A DNA stretch of 64,000 nucleotides, taken from contig NZ_CP032624.1 in the NCBI RefSeq assembly GCF_003627055.1, positions 2,542,001 through 2,606,000 on the forward strand, given 5' to 3'. The stretch is from Gryllotalpicola protaetiae (lineage in GTDB: Bacteria > Actinomycetota > Actinomycetes > Actinomycetales > Microbacteriaceae). Position numbers and translations under genes: made by a program. Numbering within the stretch: the first letter of the stretch is position 1; each line of letters begins with the position of its first letter. The notes below the pieces were generated by a model. It searched no databases and was not told the DNA's origin. It saw nothing but the letters and a program-made list of their open reading frames with translations. This document shows positions 19,708 through 28,490 of the stretch, in pieces.

Positions 19708-21000
19708 CTATCTGGTGAGCCGGGCGACCAGCTCGAGGTGGTGGGTGTTGGGGAACAGGTCGAAGGCCTCGAGCGAGCGGATGCCGTAGCCGGCCTCGCC
19801 GAGCAGCGCGGCGTCCCGCGCGAATGCGACAGGGTCGCACGCGACGTAGACGAGCTGTGCCGGTTCGGTGCGCACGAGCTCGTCGATGACGGCCTTCCCG
19901 GCGCCCGCGCGCGGCGGATCGAGCACGATCGTTGCGGCGCGCTGGCGGCCGCGCTCGACCGCGGTGGCATCGTCGGCGAGGTTCCTCACGAAGCGCTCGA
20001 CGCGGGCAGTGATGGCGCGCGCGCCCACCCAGTCGGAGAGGTTGCGGGCTGCGAAGTCGGTCGCCGGCTCGTACGACTCGACGCTCGTGATGCGGGTCGC
20101 CTGACCGAAGCGGTCGCCGACCGCCGCGGCGAGCAGCCCGACGCCGCCGTAGAGGTCGAGGTTGGCGGCGCGCGGGTCGAACGCGTCGGCGTCGATCGCT
20201 CGCTGCACTGCCGCGGTCAGGGCGCGTGCCGCCTCGCGGTGCACCTGCCAGAAGCCGAGCGCGTCGAGCTCGAACCGGCGGTCGCCGACTGCCTCGACGA
20301 TGGGCTTCAGGGGCGGGGTGCTGCCGTCGCGGGTCGTGACGACGGTGAGCGCGCGGCCGTTCGACGGGGCGATGAGATCGACGGATGCCGCATCGCTGAA
20401 CCGCGTCGCGAGGGGAGCGATCTCGGCGATCGCCGCGGTTGCCAGCGGCAGTGAGCGCACCGGGATCACGGTGTGCGAGCGCGCCGCGTACGGGCCGACG
20501 ATGCCGTCCGGGCCGACCTGCAGCCGCACGCGGGTACGCCAGCCGGTTCCGTTCGTCTCGTCGTCACCGGGCAGCGCCTGCACCTCGAGCTCGCCGGCGT
20601 CGATGCGGGCGAAGCGCGCGAGCGCGTCGGTCGCGACCTGGCGCTTCAGCTCGCGCTGGTGCGCGAGCGCGATGTGGCCGAACTCGGCCCCGCCGGCGCG
20701 GCCCTCTGGGTCTCGGTCGATGGATGCCTCGGCCCAGACGTGCGCCTGCCGGTGCGGGCTCGCCTCGAGCACCTCGAGGGTGTCGGCGCGCCAGAACGAC
20801 TTCTTCGCGTCGGTGACCCGGGCGTGCACGCGCTCACCCGGGATCGCGTCGGCGACGAAGACGACGCGGCCCTCGTGCCGCGCGACCGTCACGCCGCCGT
20901 GGGCGACGCCGGTCACCTCGAGCTCGACCTCCGTACCGACGGCAGGGTCGATGGCTGCGGCGGGGCGCGGGGGGCGACGGGGCGGCTTGCGGGCAGGCAT
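19708..21000 (-). CDS. TRAM-domain 23S rRNA/tRNA (uracil-C5) methyltransferase
   Basis: RlmD/TrmA family, 430 aa. N-terminal TRAM RNA-binding domain at about residues 15-75, then the methyltransferase core: SAM motif LDLYGGVGLLAAAVGD near 283, LDPPRAGAG near 358 and the catalytic Cys in YVACDPVAFARD near 390. The four-cysteine iron-sulfur motif of RlmD/RumA is absent; the equivalent stretch reads AGGAEFGHI without Cys. The 5' 495 bp of this gene recur, about 96% identical, as a fragment at 24844-25338. The gene ends 21 bp before the response regulator. Exact RNA target cannot be read. Confidence 0.88.
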   Translation of the reverse strand: MPARKPPRRPPRPAAAIDPAVGTEVELEVTGVAHGGVTVARHEGRVVFVADAIPGERVHARVTDAKKSFWRADTLEVLEASPHRQAHVWAEASIDRDPEGRAGGAEFGHIALAHQRELKRQVATDALARFARIDAGELEVQALPGDDETNGTGWRTRVRLQVGPDGIVGPYAARSHTVIPVRSLPLATAAIAEIAPLATRFSDAASVDLIAPSNGRALTVVTTRDGSTPPLKPIVEAVGDRRFELDALGFWQVHREAARALTAAVQRAIDADAFDPRAANLDLYGGVGLLAAAVGDRFGQATRITSVESYEPATDFAARNLSDWVGARAITARVERFVRNLADDATAVERGRQRAATIVLDPPRAGAGKAVIDELVRTEPAQLVYVACDPVAFARDAALLGEAGYGIRSLEAFDLFPNTHHLELVARLTR

Positions 21001-21013
21001 CCGTCAATCGTCG
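20506..21013 (-). repeat. Duplicated segment D1 (copy 1): 5' part of the RNA methyltransferase gene
   Basis: Aligns without gaps to 24844-25351 (offset 4338), with roughly 21 mismatches counted by eye. Homology extends 13 bp beyond the start codon, then stops abruptly. Confidence 0.9.
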
Positions 21014-21169
21014 CATCCCCGAATGAGGGAATGCGCCAGACCGTCGTTGCGGAAGCGCGATGGCAGGCGTTCCAGCCGCCGGTGCGCGAATCAGTGCTGC
21101 GTGGCCGCGTCCGTGGTCGACAACGGAATCTCTTTGGTAGGAACAGTCCGAAGCGGCGTCGCCACGTGG

Positions 21170-24100
21170 CTATCTGCTCAACTTTGCGATGTCGTAACCG
21201 GTAGCTAGGTAGACATTCCCGTTCGAGTCACTGGCTATGCCGCCGAGTTGGAGCCCATAGGTGATGGCATCTTCGAACAGGGGCTGGTCGGAGAACAGCG
21301 GCAACAACCCGCTGGCAGACGCGCTTCCCGGCGTCGGGGCGGAGGAGTTGCCGTTCCCGGCCGCGACCGACAACGAGCCAGAGGGTGTCACCTCCTCGAC
21401 GTGGTCCACGTCGGAGATGTACACGTCGCCGTTCGGATCCACTGCCACTGCCGACGGGAATTGGAGGCTGCTCTGCAGGGCAGGGCCGACTGACGGTTCG
21501 CCCTGAATACCGTTCCCGGCGACGATCGAGAGGACTCCCGAGGGGGTCACTTTGACGACGTAGTGCGCGTCGGCGATGAACACGTTGCCGGCGCCGTCCG
21601 TCCCGACGCCGGTCGGAAACTCAAGGGCCGTGCTGGTTGCCGGGCCGGGCGTGGGCTGCCCGTGAACGCCCCCGTACGAGTCGAGGTAGCCCGCCACAAT
21701 TGTGAGGATCCCCGTCGCTCGGCTGACTTTCATGACGATGCCGTCGGCACTGTCTGAGATGAAGAGATTGCCCGACGGATCGACAGCGATCCCATTGGGT
21801 GACAGGTTGCTGTCAACTGCCGGCTCTCCGGGGAACGGCACACCGGCGGTGCCTCGACCCGCCACGATGGAGAGTTCGCCGGCCGGAGTGATCTTCTCGA
21901 TGACACTGTTGCCGATGTCAGCGACGTAGATGTTTCCCGATGAATCCACCGCGAGGCTTCGCGGCCACCCCAGATCGCTGGCTGTCGCAGGCCCGGGCGT
22001 CGGCGAGCCGCCGTTTCCATTCCCCGCGACCACTGAGAGCTGCCCCGAGGGGCTGATCTTGTCGATGACTTCGTTCTTGGCGTCGGCAACATAGAGATTT
22101 CCCGATGAATCGACCGCGACGTCCGAAGGCTCCCCCAGCGAAGTGGCGAGTGCAGCCCCCGGGGTCTGAACGTTTGAATATCGGTTGCCTGCGATGGTGT
22201 GCAGAGCCCCATTTGCGGGGAGTTCTTGCACCTCGTCATCGGCAGACTCCGCAATGAGGAGGTCGCCCGCGGGGTCGACGGCCGAGCCCAACGAGTTGCC
22301 GATCGGTGCGCTTGGCGGGATGGACACCCCCAACTGATAGAGATCGGCCGTGATCGAGAGCGTCCCGTCGGGGGTTACCTCAGCGACGTCGCTCCCATAG
22401 GAATCGGCGATGTATAAGTCCCCGGCCGAGTCTGTGGACAGGTCGGTCGGATCGCCGATACTGCTGCTCGTCGCCGGACCCGGCGTCGGGTAGGCGCGGG
22501 AGAAGTTTCCAGCGAAGATCGAGATCGCCCCGTCGGGAGCGAGCCTCTTTATGTAGTCGTCTTCGCTGTCGCAGAAGTAGAGGTTGCCGGAAGGGTCGAC
22601 GGCGAGGGCGCTCGTTCCTTGGTTCAGCACGATCGACAGCGCACCGGCGGCCGTGATCTTCTCGATGTTTGAGCTACCACTTGCATAGACGTCGCCATCG
22701 CTGTCGAGAGCGATCTTCTCGACCCCTTGGAGGTCGCTCTGATTAGCGAGGCCTGCGGTTGGTGCCCCCGAGATGCCATCGCCGGCGAGCACCGAGAGTG
22801 ATCCTGTGGGCGTCACTTTCTCTATGTAGTCTTCGTCGGCGATGTAGAGATTCCCAGCTGAGTCCGTGGCCAGACCTGTCGGATTTTCCAGATCGCTGAA
22901 CGTCGCGGAACCGGGAGTCGGAGTACCTGAGAAGCCGTCGCCGGCGAAAACGGACATCGTTCCGGACGGGGTCACCTTTTCGACGACGTGATTGCCGGTG
23001 TCCGCAATGAAGATGTTTCCTGCGGCGTCTTCGGCGACGGCGGTGGGCTCATCGAGGCTGCTCTCAAGTGCTGACCCAGAATGCGGGAACACTTGCGTGC
23101 CGGCCACGATCGAGAGCTTGGGTGCGGCCTTGAAGGGCTGACAGGTGTGGAGGCTTGCAACGTCGGGCGAGAGGACCGCCGTTCCTCCGACGAGGGTGAC
23201 TGACGTCACCCCGAGGTCGAGAAGCTCCTGATATGTCTGATTCGGCACGCACCCGGGTTCGACCGTGAAGAGCGGAGCATGCTCGGCGCCAGCGATTGCG
23301 GATGTCGTGAGCCCATCCGGAAACTCCTCGCCCGAGACGAGGAACGCGTGCGTTGCGGCGCCGACGTCCCGCTTCGCGATAAGTTGAGAGGTGGAGTAGC
23401 GGTCGGCGCCTCCGAGTCGGGTCACGGTGGGCGAGCCGTTCAAAGCGACGAGTTCTGCCTGGATCCCCGCAGACACCGCTGACGTGCCGCCTGCGATGAC
23501 AATATTCTGCACGCCACTGGCTAGTAGCTCATCCCGGGTTCCCTGGTCGAGGCTATCAAGAGCGCCGTTTACCAGCATGATCGGGGCGCCCTCGGCCGCC
23601 GCGTTCGCACCCGCGGAGAGGGCGTCGGGGTAATTCAGTCCGCTGGTGAGGTACGTGGTCGAAATCTTCGAAAAAACCGTATTGATAGCCTGCGACGTCC
23701 CGTAGCGATCCGCCCCTGCGAGGCGATCGACTGCGGCCGACGGAAGGAGTGCCTGCACTTCGGATTCGACGGCTGACGGGATGACGGCGGTTCCGCCGAC
23801 CAGTTCGACCTTCGCGGGGTTCAGGGATTGCAGCTCAGCGGCCACGGCTGACGGCATCCCGGATCCCGGGATGAGGAGCAGAGGGCCACCGGTTTTGGCG
23901 GCTGCAGGACCAGCACTGAGCGCGTCAGGGAATTCCGTCCCATTCGCGAGGAAGACGATGGGCGCGCCGTGAGGGTAACCAGCCTGCGCGAGTGCCACCG
24001 CTGTCGCGTATCGATCGGCGCCGGAGACCCTCGACACGGCTATCGAGGAAGCAGGGGGCGCCGCTGATGCGGATGTTTCCGGGGTGGCAAGCATTGCCGC

Positions 24101-24181
24101 TGTTACGAGAAGGAGTGCGCACAACAGCACCGGCCCGCCTTCGAGGCGGACTTTCACCGACGATCCTGCCAGAGCCGACAT
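21170..24181 (-). CDS. Secreted surface protein: three CWB2 repeats plus 12 NHL repeats
   Basis: 1003 aa from ATG 24181, chosen because a signal peptide follows at once (hydrophobic LLCALLLVTAAML, cleavage near ASA-A at residue 40). Residues about 49-335: three cell-wall-binding repeat 2 units, each opening with the RxxGADRY-T motif (VSGADRYAT, LAGADRYGT, LGGADRYST); the third has a Cys pair (PGCVPN and LHTC). From about 345 to the end: 12 units of the type LSIVAGNG-PTPGPA-LAVDSSGNLYVAD-IEKITPSG, i.e. NHL beta-propeller blades, enough for two six-bladed propellers. CWB2 triplets bind wall polymers in Clostridia; the propeller is probably displayed outward. Base composition is less GC-rich than neighbours. 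Paralogue at 37194-40160. Confidence 0.88.
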   Translation of the reverse strand: MSALAGSSVKVRLEGGPVLLCALLLVTAAMLATPETSASAAPPASSIAVSRVSGADRYATAVALAQAGYPHGAPIVFLANGTEFPDALSAGPAAAKTGGPLLLIPGSGMPSAVAAELQSLNPAKVELVGGTAVIPSAVESEVQALLPSAAVDRLAGADRYGTSQAINTVFSKISTTYLTSGLNYPDALSAGANAAAEGAPIMLVNGALDSLDQGTRDELLASGVQNIVIAGGTSAVSAGIQAELVALNGSPTVTRLGGADRYSTSQLIAKRDVGAATHAFLVSGEEFPDGLTTSAIAGAEHAPLFTVEPGCVPNQTYQELLDLGVTSVTLVGGTAVLSPDVASLHTCQPFKAAPKLSIVAGTQVFPHSGSALESSLDEPTAVAEDAAGNIFIADTGNHVVEKVTPSGTMSVFAGDGFSGTPTPGSATFSDLENPTGLATDSAGNLYIADEDYIEKVTPTGSLSVLAGDGISGAPTAGLANQSDLQGVEKIALDSDGDVYASGSSNIEKITAAGALSIVLNQGTSALAVDPSGNLYFCDSEDDYIKRLAPDGAISIFAGNFSRAYPTPGPATSSSIGDPTDLSTDSAGDLYIADSYGSDVAEVTPDGTLSITADLYQLGVSIPPSAPIGNSLGSAVDPAGDLLIAESADDEVQELPANGALHTIAGNRYSNVQTPGAALATSLGEPSDVAVDSSGNLYVADAKNEVIDKISPSGQLSVVAGNGNGGSPTPGPATASDLGWPRSLAVDSSGNIYVADIGNSVIEKITPAGELSIVAGRGTAGVPFPGEPAVDSNLSPNGIAVDPSGNLFISDSADGIVMKVSRATGILTIVAGYLDSYGGVHGQPTPGPATSTALEFPTGVGTDGAGNVFIADAHYVVKVTPSGVLSIVAGNGIQGEPSVGPALQSSLQFPSAVAVDPNGDVYISDVDHVEEVTPSGSLSVAAGNGNSSAPTPGSASASGLLPLFSDQPLFEDAITYGLQLGGIASDSNGNVYLATGYDIAKLSR

Positions 24182-24408
24182 AACCGGCACGTGCGATCTC
24201 TGGTCTTGTTCTGAGCGCCCGTCGGAGTGGGTGGCCTCATTGTCGCCCTTCGTCGGCGCGGACGTATCTCGCTCCGACCGTATAGGGCGGCACGGGCTAC
24301 GAGCGGCCCCAGTCCGGGTGCCGCGGCTCCGCCGTCGCACGATCGCGCGAATGCACGCGAGACCGGGCCCTGTGACGATCGGGGTGCACGGCCGCCGTCG
24401 CACGCCGC
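24182..24408 (-). other. Upstream region of the CWB2-NHL gene
   Basis: 227 bp between the extra epsilon gene and ATG 24181. The reading frame is open throughout but is Arg-rich and unlike a secretion signal, so it is treated as leader. A TATACG hexamer occurs in the minus orientation near 24280-24290. The last 22 bp (from 24387) belong to the duplicated flank. Confidence 0.4.
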
Positions 24409-24645
24409 TCACGGCTGCTGCCACGACCGCCAGTCGCCGCGCAGCGGGCGGCGCAGGCCGCGGGTCGAGCGCGACCAGGCCGACGGGCGCTCGGGGGCCA
24501 CACGAGCGTCGGTCGCCTGCTGCTGCAGCGCGGCCGTGAGCACGGCCGTCGCGGCCGCGACCTCTTCGGGGCTGAGGCCGTGGGTGACGAAGCGCAGGTC
24601 GACGGGGGCCTGCTCGGGCTCTGCGGCGCGATGCCTCGGAGTCAC
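24409..24645 (-). CDS. Acyl-CoA carboxylase epsilon subunit, extra copy
   Basis: 78 aa, GTG start overlapping the stop of the beta-subunit fragment (GTGA), as in the complete locus at 26658-26894, from which the protein differs only once or twice (for example Thr for Ala near residue 46). Epsilon subunits are small basic proteins that stabilise actinobacterial acyl-CoA carboxylase complexes (AccE5, PccE). The core [17 protein letters not shown] is present and the frame is intact, but the beta gene upstream is only a fragment, so expression would depend on a new promoter. Functional or decaying: undecided. Confidence 0.6.
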   Translation of the reverse strand: MTPRHRAAEPEQAPVDLRFVTHGLSPEEVAAATAVLTAALQQQATDARVAPERPSAWSRSTRGLRRPLRGDWRSWQQP

Positions 24646-24843
24646 AGCGGGATGTTCCCGTGCTTCTTCGGCGGCAGCGACGCGCGCTTGCTGCGCAGCG
24701 AGCGCAGCGCCTTGATGATCGCGGTGCGGGTCGCGGCCGGCTCGATGACCGAGTCGAGCGCGCCGCGCTCGGCGGCGAGGTACGGCGAGGCGACCTCGTA
24801 GGCGTAGTCGCTTGCGAGCTTCTGCCGAAGGGCCTGAACGTCT
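24642..24843 (-). pseudogene. 3' fragment of the acyl-CoA carboxylase beta gene
   Basis: About 66 C-terminal codons of the beta subunit ([14 protein letters not shown] to KKHGNIPL, stop at 24642) remain in frame and match the complete gene at 26891-28483. The 5' side is cut at 24843, where methyltransferase sequence begins in another frame. No carboxyltransferase active site remains. Confidence 0.85.
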
Positions 24844-25338
24844 GTCGGCGGCGACCTGCAGCCGCACGCGGGTGCGCCAGCCGGTGCCGTTCGTCTCGTC
24901 GTCGCCGGGAAGCGACTGCACCTCAAGCTCGTCGGCCTCGATGCGGGCGAAGCGCGCGAGCGCGTCGGCCGCGACCTGGCGCTTCAGCTCGCGCTGGTGC
25001 GCGAGCGCGATGTGGCCGAACTCGGCGCCGCCGGCGCGGCCCTCGGGGTCGCGGTCGACGGATGCCTCGGCCCACACGTGCGTCTGCCGGTGCGGGCTCG
25101 CCGCGAGCACCTCGAGCGTGTCGGCGCGCCAGAACGACTTCTTCGCGTCGGTGACCCGGGCGTGCACGCGCTCATCCGGGATCGCGTCGGCGACGAAGAC
25201 GACGCGGCCCTCGTGCCGCGCGACCATCACGCCGCCGTGGGCGACGCCGGTCACCTCGAGCTCGACCTCCGTGCCGACGGCAGGGTCGATGGCTGCGGCG
25301 GGGCGCTGGGGGCGACGGGGCGGCTTGCGGGCAGGCAT
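24844..25338 (-). pseudogene. 5' fragment of the TRAM-domain RNA methyltransferase gene
   Basis: About 165 N-terminal codons of an RlmD/TrmA-type gene, with its own ATG at 25338, covering the TRAM domain but no SAM-binding or catalytic motif. About 96% identical at DNA level to 20506-21000, with both silent and amino-acid changes (for example Gly to Asp in DAIPDERVH). The frame runs through the junction into beta and epsilon sequence, so a 309-aa chimera is open down to 24409, but after the junction it reads the beta segment in the wrong frame. Treated as a recombination remnant. Confidence 0.85.
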
Positions 25339-25351
25339 CCGTCAATCGTCG
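24844..25351 (-). repeat. Duplicated segment D1 (copy 2)
   Basis: Second copy of 20506-21013. It ends 13 bp upstream of the fragment's ATG, at the same base where homology of copy 1 ends; beyond it lies the membrane-protein cargo gene. Confidence 0.9.
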
Positions 25352-25377
25352 TCCCATGCCCCTGCTGGAGGACCGCC

Positions 25378-26661
25378 CTAGCGGCTGTCGCAGCTGATTT
25401 TCGCGGTCCACCAGCTCGGCGCCTGCTGGACAGGGACGACCCCGGCCCCCGAGCTTTCACAGCTGCGGAGCGCCGCGGCGGACCGCTCGCTCCATAGCGC
25501 GCCGTCGGTGCGCTGCGTGCGAGCCGGAACGAACTGGGTGGCGACGACCACGAGGCAGATCAGCGTGAGGGCGATGGGGGCGGCGAGCTGCCTGCGTTGC
25601 CGGAGCACTGCGGCAAGCAGGGGGAACGTTGACAGCAGCATCACGCCGGGCACGTAGCCGTACCGGAGCGTGAGACCGCCGGCGCGCCACGTCGCGGCCG
25701 AGAACTGGTCGTACCGCAGCAGTGACGACGCCGGGTTGAAGTTGTAGCTGACCAGCCACACGGCCAGAGCGGCGGCGACCAGGACGATCGCTGCGACCCG
25801 CTGGTCGGCGGTGCCGAGCGCGATGACGGCCGCCGCCGCGCCGAATGCCGCCGCGAGCGCTGCGACCGGCAGCCAGAGCGCCGACACCATGACCTCGCCC
25901 GAGGTGTGCGCGTTGGAGAACGTCGCTCCGAGCACGGCGCTGTCGAGGAAACCGAGCGCGTTCGAGCGGAAGCTGAAGGCGACGTGCTTGTACTCGTCGC
26001 GGGGCGTGGTGAGGAAGGCAGGCAACTGGGCGAGCAGCCCGACGACAAGGCCGCCGCGCACGATCCACCTCAGGCGCTCGCGCCAGCGCCACAGCAGCAG
26101 GGGCAGCAGCAGCGCCACCTGAGGCTCGGTCAGCGCCGCGGCGCAGGCGATCGCCGCGAGCACGATCGCCGACCAGCGCGTGCGGGGGGAGTAGAGAAGG
26201 AGCCATGGGACGCCGCACATCACGACGGAGTGCACGTTCGCGGCCGTCCCCAGTACTTCGACGGGCGCGCACGCGATGAGGACCGGAAGGGCGGCGATGA
26301 GCGCGCGTGCCGGTCGCCACGGCACGACGTCGGCGGCGAGCAGGAAGATGAGGGCGCCTACGAGGCCGGCGACCACGCAGGATGCACCCGTCATGATTTC
26401 AGCGGCCCCGCTGATGGGCGCGGCGTGATCGGCGAATGCCGCGATCAGCCGCGGGGCGAACTGCAGATAGCCCTCATATGGCGCGAACAGGACCTGCCGA
26501 AGTCCGTGGATGTTCTGATCGGAGAAGAAATTCCGGCCGTCCTCCGCCCACATCACGCCGCGGTCGCGAGCAGGGATGCGCAGCCAGGCGAGCACCGTGA
26601 TGACGATGAACAGCGCGGCGGCGAGCACCGCGTTCCACGGCCGCCGTCGCACGCCGCTCAC
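25378..26661 (-). CDS. Polytopic membrane protein, GT-C-like (putative glycosyltransferase)
   Basis: 427 aa from GTG 26661, which overlaps the epsilon stop (GTGA); GTG 26673 is also open. About ten hydrophobic helices. After the first helix comes RGVMWAEDGRNFFSDQ, an acidic outer loop as in GT-C transferases that use lipid-linked sugars, followed by APYEGYLQFAPRLIA. The C-terminus carries two Cys in a polar outer segment (LRSCESSG, ISCDSR). No enzyme is assigned by name. It occupies the place that the CWB2-NHL gene occupies in the other copy of the duplicated flanks, and the coupling to the epsilon gene appears to be a by-product of insertion. Confidence 0.7.
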   Translation of the reverse strand: MSGVRRRPWNAVLAAALFIVITVLAWLRIPARDRGVMWAEDGRNFFSDQNIHGLRQVLFAPYEGYLQFAPRLIAAFADHAAPISGAAEIMTGASCVVAGLVGALIFLLAADVVPWRPARALIAALPVLIACAPVEVLGTAANVHSVVMCGVPWLLLYSPRTRWSAIVLAAIACAAALTEPQVALLLPLLLWRWRERLRWIVRGGLVVGLLAQLPAFLTTPRDEYKHVAFSFRSNALGFLDSAVLGATFSNAHTSGEVMVSALWLPVAALAAAFGAAAAVIALGTADQRVAAIVLVAAALAVWLVSYNFNPASSLLRYDQFSAATWRAGGLTLRYGYVPGVMLLSTFPLLAAVLRQRRQLAAPIALTLICLVVVATQFVPARTQRTDGALWSERSAAALRSCESSGAGVVPVQQAPSWWTAKISCDSR

Positions 26662-27092
26662 GGCTGCTGCCACGACCGCCAGTCGCCGCGCAGCGGGCGG
26701 CGCAGGCCGCGGGTCGAGCGCGACCAGGCCGACGGGCGCTCGGGGGCCACACGAGCGTCGGCCGCCTGCTGCTGCAGCGCGGCCGTGAGCACGGCCGTCG
26801 CGGCCGCGACCTCTTCAGGGCTGAGGCCGTGGGTGACGAAGCGCAGGTCCACTGGGGCCTGCTCGGGCTCTGCGGCGCGATGCCTCGGAGTCACAGCGGG
26901 ATGTTCCCGTGCTTCTTCGGCGGCAGCGACGCGCGCTTGCTGCGCAGCGAGCGCAGCGCCTTGATGATCGACGTGCGGGTCGCGGCCGGCTCGATGACCG
27001 AGTCGAGCGCGCCGCGCTCGGCGGCGAGGTACGGCGAGGCGACCTCGTAGGCGTAGTCGCTTGCGAGCTTCTGCCGAAGGGCCTGCACGTCT
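26636..27092 (-). repeat. Duplicated segment D2 (copy 2, within the complete genes)
   Basis: The complete beta and epsilon genes contain the second copy of 24387-24843. The left edge at 26636 is at the same base relative to the epsilon stop as in copy 1. Confidence 0.9.
26658..26894 (-). CDS. Acyl-CoA carboxylase epsilon subunit
   Basis: 78 aa. Small accessory subunit of the carboxyltransferase complex, translationally coupled to the beta gene (GTG start inside its TGA). Conserved core [21 protein letters not shown] and a basic, Trp-containing C-terminus ([14 protein letters not shown]). In mycobacteria accD5-accE5 are followed by maf; here maf lies about 10 kb further on. A near-identical extra copy is at 24409-24645. 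Confidence 0.85.
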   Translation of the reverse strand: MTPRHRAAEPEQAPVDLRFVTHGLSPEEVAAATAVLTAALQQQAADARVAPERPSAWSRSTRGLRRPLRGDWRSWQQP

Positions 27093-28483
27093 TCGCCGCG
27101 CTCGCGGGCATCCGAGATCTGCGAGCGGTACAGGATGTTGACCGCTCCCTGGCCGCCCATGACCGCGATCTCGGCCGTCGGCCAGGCGAGGTTGATGTCG
27201 GCGCCGAGCTGCTTCGAGCCCATCACGATGTACGCGCCGCCGTATGCCTTGCGCGTGATGATCGTGACGAGTGGAACCGTGGCCTCCGCATACGCGTAGA
27301 GCAGTTTGGCGCCGCGGCGGATGACGCCGGTCCACTCCTGGTCGGTGCCCGGAAGGTAGCCGGGAACGTCGACGAGGGTGACGATCGGGATCGAGAACGA
27401 GTCGCAGAAGCGCACGAATCGCGCGGCCTTCTCGCCGGCGTCGATGTTCAGCGTGCCGGCCATCGCGTTCGGCTGGTTCGCGATGATGCCGACGGAGCGG
27501 CCCTCGACACGGCCGAAGCCGATCACGATGTTCGGAGCGAACAGCGGCTGCACCTCGAGGAACTCGCCGTCGTCGACGATGTGCTCGATGACGCGGTTCA
27601 CGTCGTACGGCTGGTTGGGGGAGTCGGGGATCAGCGTGTTGAGCTCGCGGTCGGCATCCGTGATCTCGAGCTCTGGTGTGATGTCGTAGACCGGCGCGTC
27701 CGTCAGGTTGTTGTCGGGCAGGTAGCCGAGCAGGGTGCGCGCATAGTCGAGCGCGTCGGCCTCGTCGGTCGCGAGGTAGTGGCTGACGCCCGAGAGCTTG
27801 TTGTGGGTGAGCGCGCCGCCGAGCTCCTCGAAGCCGACGTCCTCGCCGGTGACGGTCTTGATGACGTCGGGGCCGGTGACGAACATGTGGCTCGTCTTGT
27901 CGACCATGATCACGAAGTCGGTGAGGGCGGGGGAGTACACCGCGCCGCCGGCCGCCGGTCCGACGACGATGGAGATCTGCGGGATGACGCCGGAGGCAGC
28001 CGTGTTGCGGCGGAAGATCTCGGCGTACTTGCCGAGGGCGACGACGCCCTCCTGGATGCGGGCGCCGCCCGAGTCGAGGATGCCGATGAACGGCACGCCC
28101 GTCTTGAGGGCGTGGTCCATGATCTTGATGATCTTCTCGCCGGCGACCTCGCCGAGCGAGCCGCCGAAGGTCGTGAAGTCCTGGCTGAAGACCGCGACCT
28201 GACGGCCGCCCACCGCGCCGACGCCCGTGATGACCGCGTCACCCAGCGGGCGCTTGGCCTCGAGGCCGAAGCCCGTCGAGCGATGCCGCACGAACTCGTC
28301 GAACTCGACGAAGGTGCCGGGGTCGAGCAGGCCCAGGATGCGCTCGCGGGCGGTCAGCCGGCCCTTGGAGTGCTGCTTCTCGGCGCTGCCTTCCTCCTTC
28401 ACCGTCACGGCCTGGTGGTAGCGGGCCTTGAGGTCGGCGATGCGGCCGGCGGTGGTCGCGAGATCGGGGGCGTCTTCGGTCAC
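26891..28483 (-). CDS. Acyl-CoA (propionyl/acetyl-CoA) carboxylase beta subunit
   Basis: Transfers carboxyl from biotin to acyl-CoA, giving malonyl- or methylmalonyl-CoA for lipid synthesis. 530 aa from GTG 28483, chosen by TAGGGT 7 nt upstream; a longer frame from 28516 would cross that hexamer. Carboxyltransferase motifs: GKLTARERI-like [15 protein letters not shown] near residue 45, GGARIQEGV near 140, the oxyanion-forming glycines [10 protein letters not shown] near 180, and [10 protein letters not shown] near 430. Co-encoded with the epsilon subunit and divergent from birA, whose product attaches biotin to the alpha subunit. Confidence 0.95.
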   Translation of the reverse strand: MTEDAPDLATTAGRIADLKARYHQAVTVKEEGSAEKQHSKGRLTARERILGLLDPGTFVEFDEFVRHRSTGFGLEAKRPLGDAVITGVGAVGGRQVAVFSQDFTTFGGSLGEVAGEKIIKIMDHALKTGVPFIGILDSGGARIQEGVVALGKYAEIFRRNTAASGVIPQISIVVGPAAGGAVYSPALTDFVIMVDKTSHMFVTGPDVIKTVTGEDVGFEELGGALTHNKLSGVSHYLATDEADALDYARTLLGYLPDNNLTDAPVYDITPELEITDADRELNTLIPDSPNQPYDVNRVIEHIVDDGEFLEVQPLFAPNIVIGFGRVEGRSVGIIANQPNAMAGTLNIDAGEKAARFVRFCDSFSIPIVTLVDVPGYLPGTDQEWTGVIRRGAKLLYAYAEATVPLVTIITRKAYGGAYIVMGSKQLGADINLAWPTAEIAVMGGQGAVNILYRSQISDARERGEDVQALRQKLASDYAYEVASPYLAAERGALDSVIEPAATRTSIIKALRSLRSKRASLPPKKHGNIPL

Positions 28484-28490
28484 GCGTTTC

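Larger units (their letters stand above)
24387..24843 (-). repeat. Duplicated segment D2 (copy 1): epsilon gene plus 3' end of the beta gene
   Basis: Aligns without gaps to 26636-27092 (offset 2249) with about seven mismatches by eye. Its right edge is fused directly to D1 copy 2 at 24843/24844; its left edge abuts unrelated sequence upstream of the CWB2-NHL gene. Confidence 0.9.

Noticed and set aside
21300-23100. Periodic DNA repeats resembling a repeat array
   Set aside because: The period reflects NHL blades in coding sequence; units are diverged and lack identical spacers, so no CRISPR.
21183-24424. A 5' extension of the CWB2-NHL gene to GTG 24424
   Set aside because: The first 81 codons would be Arg-rich and would place the signal peptide internally; ATG 24181 starts directly before a good signal peptide.
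24409-25338. A 309-aa open frame fusing methyltransferase N-terminus, an unfamiliar middle and the epsilon subunit
   Set aside because: The middle is the beta-subunit sequence in the wrong frame. It is explained by the 24843/24844 junction, so it is annotated as two fragments plus the epsilon gene.
24387-27092. An insertion sequence or transposon carrying the duplicated flanks
   Set aside because: No transposase, terminal inverted repeats or target duplication; the repeats are pieces of neighbouring housekeeping genes.
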